From: CAYSGL01 sp964520985 | GTDB lineage: Bacteria > Pseudomonadota > Alphaproteobacteria > Micavibrionales > Micavibrionaceae | DNA: 64,000 nt | Reading direction: 5' to 3' | NCBI GenBank assembly: GCA_964520985.1 | Contig: CAZFPB010000003.1 | Coordinates: 130,949-194,948 of the forward strand | Part shown: piece after piece, positions 59,163 to 64,000 of the stretch | Position numbering within the stretch: position 1 is the stretch's first letter | Layout: every line of letters starts with the position of its first letter | Notes under the pieces: model-generated | The model's database searches: none | Seen by the model: only the letters and a program-made list of their open reading frames with translations | What the model was told of the DNA's origin: nothing | Made by a program: the position numbers and the translations under genes

Positions 59163-61659
59163 CGTCGCCCAGCGCATCGACATAAAGACCTGAAATAGCA
59201 AGATTGGCCAGTATCTGGCTGATACGTTCAGCGCCATCAAGAAAATCAAAAGGTTTTGGATCGCGCGGCACGATGATAGTGGAGCCGGGAGATATGAAGG
59301 TTGGCGCGTGATTCCATGAACTGACGCTGAGCGGTTTGGCACTACCATCGGGCTGAATGACAAAAGCGCGATCAGAATCGGCGAAGTAGGATTCGCCGCC
59401 GGCTTCATTAATATAATCATCCGGCCCTTTGCCTTTGCGGAATTGCAATGAGGCGGGAGATTGCACTTCACCTGCAACCCGCACCGTCATCGGACGTTTG
59501 GGAATAAAGATCCGGTCGCCCGATTCAAGCAAGATATTTTGTTCAGGATCTTGCTTTAACACGCCGGGATCGGCTTCGACGGTAATGCGGCCCACGGCCT
59601 GCGCGGATTTCAATTGCGAGACCAGCCCTTGCGTGGCGCTGATCTGGTTCATATCGGGCTTTTTGTCGCTATCCTGCTGGCTGAGCGCTGCCGCGAGTTT
59701 CAATTCCAGATCCTGCGCTTGTGCACGATAACGCGCTTCTTCGGCAACACGTTCCGACTTGCGGCTAAATATCGCGCCCGGCGGATAAGCCTGCTTGGAA
59801 AGACCTCCCGCCCGCTCAATAAGCGACAGGAGCGTATCGCCGGGCATCAGATCGTATTTCCCGGGATGATTGACTTCGCCAAGCAGGGCGACGCTCTCGT
59901 CGGCCACGCGCTGATAAGCCTGATTGACGCGTACCGTGTCACCGGGTGCGATAAGAATTTGTGTCAGATCGTCTTTGTTAAAAGAAACGGTCTGACGTTT
60001 GGCGCCCTGCGGAATGCGCAGGGTGAGTTCAATATTGTCGGGCGATGCTTCCACCGTCAGTCCGCCTGTCGATGCCAGTAGGGCTTTCAGGCTTGTCCCT
60101 GTGGCGATTGGGTAGGGACCGGCGCGGCGCACGGCGCCCCGCACATGCGCACTGCGTTCTTTCAGGAAAGACACCAGCATCGGATCGCTGTTTTTCTTGT
60201 GTTCGGGCGCAGCGGATTTACCGGGCGTGTAGGAAACCGGGGTGAGCAGGTCGCTTGCCATGGCCACCGTATCGCTCTGCTTGTCGAGTGCGATAATATC
60301 TTTCATTGAAAACAGATGCACGATGTCACCTTCCTGTAAGGTTTCATCATCGTTTTTCTGAACGATTGCCTGAGGGGAGAATTCAACATAGGTGCGAGCG
60401 AGTGTCGCAGGGTCGCGCCGCTCGATCACACCCAGCAGCGGATAGATATCCTTGCCGAGCACGCGTGCATCGCCGAGTAACTCAGATAATTTTTTTGCCA
60501 TGGCGAGGGGATGGTTGCCGGGCTGGCGCGTTTCACCGGCCAGCGTCACATCCGACGCGCGGCGTGATTCGCTGCGTGCGACCTGCAAAATATCGCCATC
60601 GCCAAAAGTGCGCTTGTTGGGTTCCGCAACAGGCTCAATCATTTCATCGCCGCTGTTCAAAGCCGCTAGACGCATGAAGCGGTTATCGGCAGGAATGAGA
60701 ACGCCGCCGGCTAAGCCGAGCATTTCACTCATGGAAAGCTTTTGTCCGCGTTTGATTTCATAGATAGCGGGGCGTTTTACGGCGCCCGCGACGGCAACGG
60801 TCGGTCCAAGCGGCGGAATGATCAGACGATCACCATCCGATAACAGAGAATCGGCGCCGCCCGCGCCCTGCATCATCACGCTATACAGATCGATGAAACG
60901 GGTCTGGCCGCCGCGCACTAGTTTGATCATGCGCAGGCTTCCGGTTTTATGAATGCCGCCGGAAAGATTGAGCGCATCAAGAACGGTATGAAAAGGCGTG
61001 AGGGTTTTTAAACCCGGCTTATTGACATCCCCGATAACCAGCACGCCGATCTGACGCACGCCATCCAGCGATACATAAATGTCCGTGTTGTAACTCTGCG
61101 CCGCTTGCGCCGATAATTCCTTGCGCACGGCTTCCAGTGTTTTTCCTGCCGCCATCACCGGCATGAAAGGCTCCGCGATTAACATGCCTTGTGCGTCGAT
61201 CAACGCACGTTGGCGCGCATTCTCCTGCCCTCGTACGGTAAGAATTAGTGCGTCGCCGCTGCTCAACCGATAGTCTTCCGTTACCTTGCCACTGGGCAGG
61301 GCGCGGGAGATTTCCGCATTTGGATCAAACAGGTCATAGCCAAACTGTGGTAGTTCATCGACGATCCGTTCGGCATACAGCGTTTCAATGGCGGATGTCT
61401 GGCTGGAAGCGGATGAGGCGTTCTCCTCATCCTTACCGAAAAATTTTTCAAGATCGCTCAGAGAGAGGCGTGCTGGCTTGATATCGCTCTCTTTATCCGG
61501 CGTCTGAGGCAAACCGAGTTGCACATTGGCCGGGTGATCTTCCGCCCAGGGCGCATAAGCCATGGCGGCATCCGTCTGCGCCGACGAGAGACCGGGAGTG
61601 CAAGTAATAAGACTGGCCAGCCCCATGAACAGGAGCCGGACGGCGGCAGAATCAGACAT
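59155..61659 (-). CDS. long polysaccharide export protein (Wza-like, multiple SLBB domains)
   Basis: The 834-residue product starts at the ATG at 61659 behind AGAGGGAT. A signal peptide (MSDSAAVRLLFMGLASLITC) is followed at about 150 by the Poly_export domain (DYRLSSGDALILTVRGQE), then SLBB repeats (QIGVLVIGDVNKPGLKTLTPFHTVLDALNLSGGI; LAGETRQPGNHPLAMAKKLSELLG; VALLGEVNHPGKYDLMPGDTLLSLIERAGGL; VRVAGEVQSPASLQFRKG). This is about twice the length of enterobacterial Wza. It would form the periplasmic/outer-membrane conduit for the polysaccharide of this locus. The cysteine at 20 may be lipidated. Confidence 0.88.
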   Translation of the reverse strand: MSDSAAVRLLFMGLASLITCTPGLSSAQTDAAMAYAPWAEDHPANVQLGLPQTPDKESDIKPARLSLSDLEKFFGKDEENASSASSQTSAIETLYAERIVDELPQFGYDLFDPNAEISRALPSGKVTEDYRLSSGDALILTVRGQENARQRALIDAQGMLIAEPFMPVMAAGKTLEAVRKELSAQAAQSYNTDIYVSLDGVRQIGVLVIGDVNKPGLKTLTPFHTVLDALNLSGGIHKTGSLRMIKLVRGGQTRFIDLYSVMMQGAGGADSLLSDGDRLIIPPLGPTVAVAGAVKRPAIYEIKRGQKLSMSEMLGLAGGVLIPADNRFMRLAALNSGDEMIEPVAEPNKRTFGDGDILQVARSESRRASDVTLAGETRQPGNHPLAMAKKLSELLGDARVLGKDIYPLLGVIERRDPATLARTYVEFSPQAIVQKNDDETLQEGDIVHLFSMKDIIALDKQSDTVAMASDLLTPVSYTPGKSAAPEHKKNSDPMLVSFLKERSAHVRGAVRRAGPYPIATGTSLKALLASTGGLTVEASPDNIELTLRIPQGAKRQTVSFNKDDLTQILIAPGDTVRVNQAYQRVADESVALLGEVNHPGKYDLMPGDTLLSLIERAGGLSKQAYPPGAIFSRKSERVAEEARYRAQAQDLELKLAAALSQQDSDKKPDMNQISATQGLVSQLKSAQAVGRITVEADPGVLKQDPEQNILLESGDRIFIPKRPMTVRVAGEVQSPASLQFRKGKGPDDYINEAGGESYFADSDRAFVIQPDGSAKPLSVSSWNHAPTFISPGSTIIVPRDPKPFDFLDGAERISQILANLAISGLYVDALGDDD

Positions 61660-61797
61660 ATCCCTCTTCCTGAAACCAAAGGGCAGGCAAATCGCCTGAA
61701 TACAGAAGTATACAGGCATAATAAGGTGCTGAAAATCCTCTTTCTATCTCGGGTTGTGGACAGTTGCCAGTCTCGGTGCAGGCGTTTATGAAGGGGA

Positions 61798-62232
61798 ATG
61801 CCTATTCATATGATCAAACTGGTTGTCGGGGTCGACGGCCTTGAAGACTTTGCCCGCCGCCAAAAGCAGGAGCTGGTGACGTTTCAAGGGCAGAAAGCCG
61901 TACCATGCTGGACACGGTTCCAGCCCAAGCGCGCCGAAGAAATCGTTAAAACCGGTGGCTCTATCTATCGGGTGATCAAGAATCGCATCGTCTGCCGCCA
62001 CTTGATTCTCGGATTCGAAATGGTGGAAGTGGCGGGTGAGGGGACCTTCTGCCAGATCATGCAGCATCCTGACATCATCCAGACAGTTGCCGTGCCCCGC
62101 AAACCGTTTCAGGGTTGGCGCTATCTGGAAGAAAAAGATGTTCCCAAAGACCGTGGTCTTTATCGAATTGGTCAGGGCGATGAACCGCCTGCCGCCATGG
62201 CGGAAGAATTACGCGCGGCAGGATTGTTATAA
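61798..62232 (+). CDS. DUF1489 family protein
   Basis: The 144-residue protein begins MIKLVVGVDGLEDFARRQ and contains the family segment SIYRVIKNRIVCRHLILGFEMVE and PRKPFQGWRYLEEKDVPKD. The family is restricted to alphaproteobacteria and has no known function; RNA-binding-like features have not been shown here. An in-frame ATG at 61810 (MIKLVVG) is the more conserved start. It is divergent from the exporter gene with a gap of about 140 bases. Confidence 0.9.
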   Translation: MPIHMIKLVVGVDGLEDFARRQKQELVTFQGQKAVPCWTRFQPKRAEEIVKTGGSIYRVIKNRIVCRHLILGFEMVEVAGEGTFCQIMQHPDIIQTVAVPRKPFQGWRYLEEKDVPKDRGLYRIGQGDEPPAAMAEELRAAGLL

Positions 62233-62283
62233 ATCATTGACATAAGCATATAAGCTTCGCATGATATAAGCTGGCAGGTTGAT

Positions 62284-62610
62284 ATGTGCTTATATGAAAG
62301 ACAATTCGTCGCCGACGGAGATGGTGGATTCGATGCCCCTGTTTTGGGCACGGCTTTCCGCGCGGCGCTTATTATCATCAATAATCCCTACATGCGGGGC
62401 AGCGAACTGGCCTGCGCCCTCAATCGTCGTCTGGACATCAATCACTTGCCTGCGGCCCAGTACGTTAATATCACGCGCCGCGAAGGCCATGCTGAAGTAG
62501 CCGTTTTTTCCAGTTGGCAGGAAGCCTTGCGCAAAGGAGCTGCTTTGCAGGAATATACCCGCATCCATTATGGCCAGCCCCTGCGCACACAAGTGGCCCT
62601 CATTTTTTAG
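62284..62610 (+). CDS. unknown small protein
   Basis: The 108-residue protein has an AGGT Shine-Dalgarno eight bases before the ATG. It is mixed alpha/beta, with a conserved-looking core (AALIIINNPYMRGSELACALNRRLDIN) and no signal peptide or membrane segment. No family is recognised. It follows DUF1489 by 51 bases on the same strand and may be cotranscribed. Confidence 0.55.
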   Translation: MCLYERQFVADGDGGFDAPVLGTAFRAALIIINNPYMRGSELACALNRRLDINHLPAAQYVNITRREGHAEVAVFSSWQEALRKGAALQEYTRIHYGQPLRTQVALIF

Positions 62611-62697
62611 ATAGCGAATAACTAAAATGCATGGTTGACATGCGTTTTTCGCAATGCTTAAGTTGCCTTCTACCATTTGATGTGTTGGAGGTATGTT

Positions 62698-63453
62698 ATG
62701 CGTTCTTTGGTATCCATCTGGTCTGGTGCGGTCTTATCTCTTATTGCCGTTTCAGCAAATGTAAGGGCGGATGAGCTTCAAGAGACAGCGGATGTTCTCT
62801 CGCATGATGTGATGCTGATGGACGTTTCGGATTCTATGAGCTGGGATGATCTTCAGGCGGCGTTTCAAGGCGTATCTGCTTACTATAAATCAGAAAGCGC
62901 GCTTGATAATTATAAGATGGGTATTTGCACAGCCAATACGATTGTTTTTTATGGCACGAAGACCTTCACAACATCTACCAGCATTATATGCAGCGCCAAT
63001 GAAGCAATAAAGTTTTCCGAAGACTTGAGTAATACAAGCATTCCAGCTGTACGGACAATTACTTCTACAGCCACAAATGTTGCGAGTGCTTTGGCTGCGG
63101 CCGACAACGTTTTTCAAGGAGAGGCTGAGATACTCAAAATCAAGGCTGCGCAGCATCGCGTAGTTTTGGTGGGTGATGAGATGGGTTCTGCTGTAGATGC
63201 CATTTCCTTTCATAGCAGGCAAATATCTTCTAAATACGGTGCCACAATCCATGCTTTTGCGATTGGAGATGAAAGTCTGGCGGCAGCTTTCCAGACGTCA
63301 CTTGTGACTCAACCAAATACCCAGCAGGTCATCAAAATGCCGAACGGCCGTGAGCGGAAGCGTCCTATTGCTGCCGGCATGGCAGCTTTTGCCGTTTCCG
63401 GCGAACAGGTCTCCAAAAAGCTGAGTGATTTCCTGTCTTTTGGCGGTTATTAG
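62698..63453 (+). CDS. DUF1194 von Willebrand factor A-like secreted protein
   Basis: The 251-residue product starts at the ATG at 62698 after GGAGG; earlier in-frame starts lack a ribosome site. A signal peptide (about residues 1-24, ending ANVRA) is followed by a VWA-type domain with a MIDAS-like DVSDSMS motif, where the metal would bind, and RVVLVGDEMGSAVDAISFH. DUF1194 proteins are typical of alphaproteobacteria and lack an assigned function; metal-dependent protein binding is the family expectation. Two internal cysteines may pair. Confidence 0.85.
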   Translation: MRSLVSIWSGAVLSLIAVSANVRADELQETADVLSHDVMLMDVSDSMSWDDLQAAFQGVSAYYKSESALDNYKMGICTANTIVFYGTKTFTTSTSIICSANEAIKFSEDLSNTSIPAVRTITSTATNVASALAAADNVFQGEAEILKIKAAQHRVVLVGDEMGSAVDAISFHSRQISSKYGATIHAFAIGDESLAAAFQTSLVTQPNTQQVIKMPNGRERKRPIAAGMAAFAVSGEQVSKKLSDFLSFGGY

Positions 63454-63464
63454 CCTGGTTCCAA

Positions 63465-63523
63465 AAAAAGTTAAAAAAATCTGAAAAAGGGGTTTGACAA
63501 AGGTGAAGCCCCCGGTCTATAAC
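63465..63523 (+). promoter_or_regulatory. rRNA promoter P1 with upstream A/T-rich element
   Basis: TTGACA (63494-63499) and TATAAC (63518-63523) are separated by 18 bases. A-rich runs at 63465-63488 resemble an UP element. The C-rich start region after the -10 box fits an rRNA promoter under stringent control. Confidence 0.75.
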
Positions 63524-63605
63524 CCCCTCCACAGCGCGCGAAACACCGCGCTTTTTTATCGGAAAAGCTTAGAAACCTCAGGGTTTTAAATAGTTCCAAT
63601 AAAGG

Positions 63606-63634
63606 TTGACGAGGGGGCCTCACAAAGGTATAAA
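63606..63634 (+). promoter_or_regulatory. rRNA promoter P2
   Basis: TTGACG (63606-63611) and TATAAA (63629-63634) are separated by the optimal 17 bases. It lies about 110 bases after P1, a tandem layout usual for rRNA operons. The 63635-63936 leader contains no gene. A hairpin GGGAAGTG...CACTTTCC lies at about 63886-63906, and a weak boxA-like TTGCACTTTCTC near 63862. Confidence 0.65.
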
Positions 63635-63936
63635 CCGACATCAACAAAATTTTCGGGATAACCGAATTTAATACTTGCGGTGGCTGACAGCCTTTGTTAA
63701 ACACCGCGGACTTACTACGGTTCTTGAACATCGTGAATAGGAAAGAAGAGATACGCAGGCAGCAGTGCTTACGTGAAGCGTTGAGCAACACAAATATAAT
63801 AAGCCTGCTTAATTGCGTATCTTGTATGTACGTCATGCAATATAATAAAATTAGGTAGGCCTTGCACTTTCTCAGATCACAATCAGGGAAGTGTTTAGGC
63901 ACTTTCCTTTTGAGTGATTCTTGAGATTAGAGATCA

Positions 63937-64000
63937 AACATGAGAGTTTGATCCTGGCTCAGAACGAACGCTGGCGGCAGGCTTAACACATGCAAGTCGA
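63937..64000 (+). rRNA. rrs: 16S rRNA, first bases (runs off right edge)
   Basis: AGAGTTTGATCCTGGCTCAG begins at 63943 and is followed by GAACGAACGCTGGCGGCAGGC, the universal 5' end of bacterial 16S rRNA with the alphaproteobacterial reading. By analogy with E. coli the mature end is about seven bases before AGAGTTTGAT, so the start is estimated. Confidence 0.97.

Noticed and set aside
59162..59477. Extended N-terminus of the GT2 gene to 59477.
   Set aside because: This part is antisense-free but lies wholly inside the exporter gene in another frame and has no membrane or signal logic; the GT2 domain starts exactly at the ATG at 59162.
63886..63910. The GGGAAGTG...CACTTTCC hairpin followed by TTTT as a terminator before 16S.
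   Set aside because: It sits in the rRNA leader, contains a G-T pair and has a short T run. A terminator here would stop 16S synthesis, so a processing or antitermination structure is likelier.

Overview
The window comes from an alphaproteobacterium. The markers are a circularly permuted (two-piece) tmRNA gene, SspB, a DUF2312/GapR protein, DUF1489, COQ9, the hemC-hemD-mitofilin-hemY cluster and the block hflK-hflC / degP / miaA / ilvB-ilvN / ilvC. Pseudopilin-headed giant fibre proteins together with Dot/Icm-like genes would fit a Micavibrio-like lineage, but that placement is inference. I see no insertion sequence, CRISPR array or prophage.

Layout. 1-352 holds the start of a probable DotM/IcmP gene leaving the left edge, followed by tRNA-Thr. 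768-4483 holds a lipoprotein, a YbaL-type cation/proton antiporter, an outer-membrane barrel protein, a tiny flagellar-rod-like protein and a secreted protein. 4485-10144 is a leftward branched-chain amino-acid operon: leader peptide and attenuator, ilvB, ilvN, a lipoprotein, ilvC, an EamA transporter and an unknown gene. 10226-12863 (rightward) is an unknown gene and an OafA-type acyltransferase. miaA and degP (leftward) follow. 15642-26751 (rightward) holds three giant paralogous fibre/adhesin genes. After these the leftward block resumes with hflC and hflK, with mrp divergent.

28988-33402 contains mrp, a CBS protein, folA-thyA, two unknown genes and ssrA. 33403-41604 contains an O-antigen-ligase-like protein with a TPR tail, sspB, a hydrolase, an ABC ATPase, tRNA-Arg, an AarF/COQ8 kinase divergent from COQ9, a DotI/IcmL-like gene, gapR and an unknown gene. 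41601-46967 (leftward) contains acs, an EamA transporter, an EVE-domain protein, gpsA and tsaD. 47025-51684 is hemC-hemD-mitofilin-hemY, and a rhomboid protease and two unknown genes follow. 53734-61659 is a compact surface-polysaccharide locus: TauE-like permease, Wzy-like, GT4, Wzz-like and GT2 rightward; GT2 and a long Wza-like exporter leftward. The window ends with DUF1489, an unknown gene, a DUF1194 von Willebrand-type protein, tandem rRNA promoters and the first bases of 16S rRNA.

Most notable is the fibre trio. All three share a pseudopilin-like membrane head and a phage-tail-fibre-like shaft, but each has a different tip: two unrelated six-cysteine caps and one self-processing S74 chaperone. 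One shaft carries a segment resembling the PilV conjugative-pilus tip adhesin. Each gene is preceded by a related 5' UTR hairpin, and the trio interrupts a normally contiguous hflKC-degP block. Secondary points are a classical ilv attenuator with a 22-residue leader peptide, an enlarged tmRNA tag with a repeated ANDN element near sspB, and a mitofilin-like protein with an N-terminal DNA-binding-type domain.
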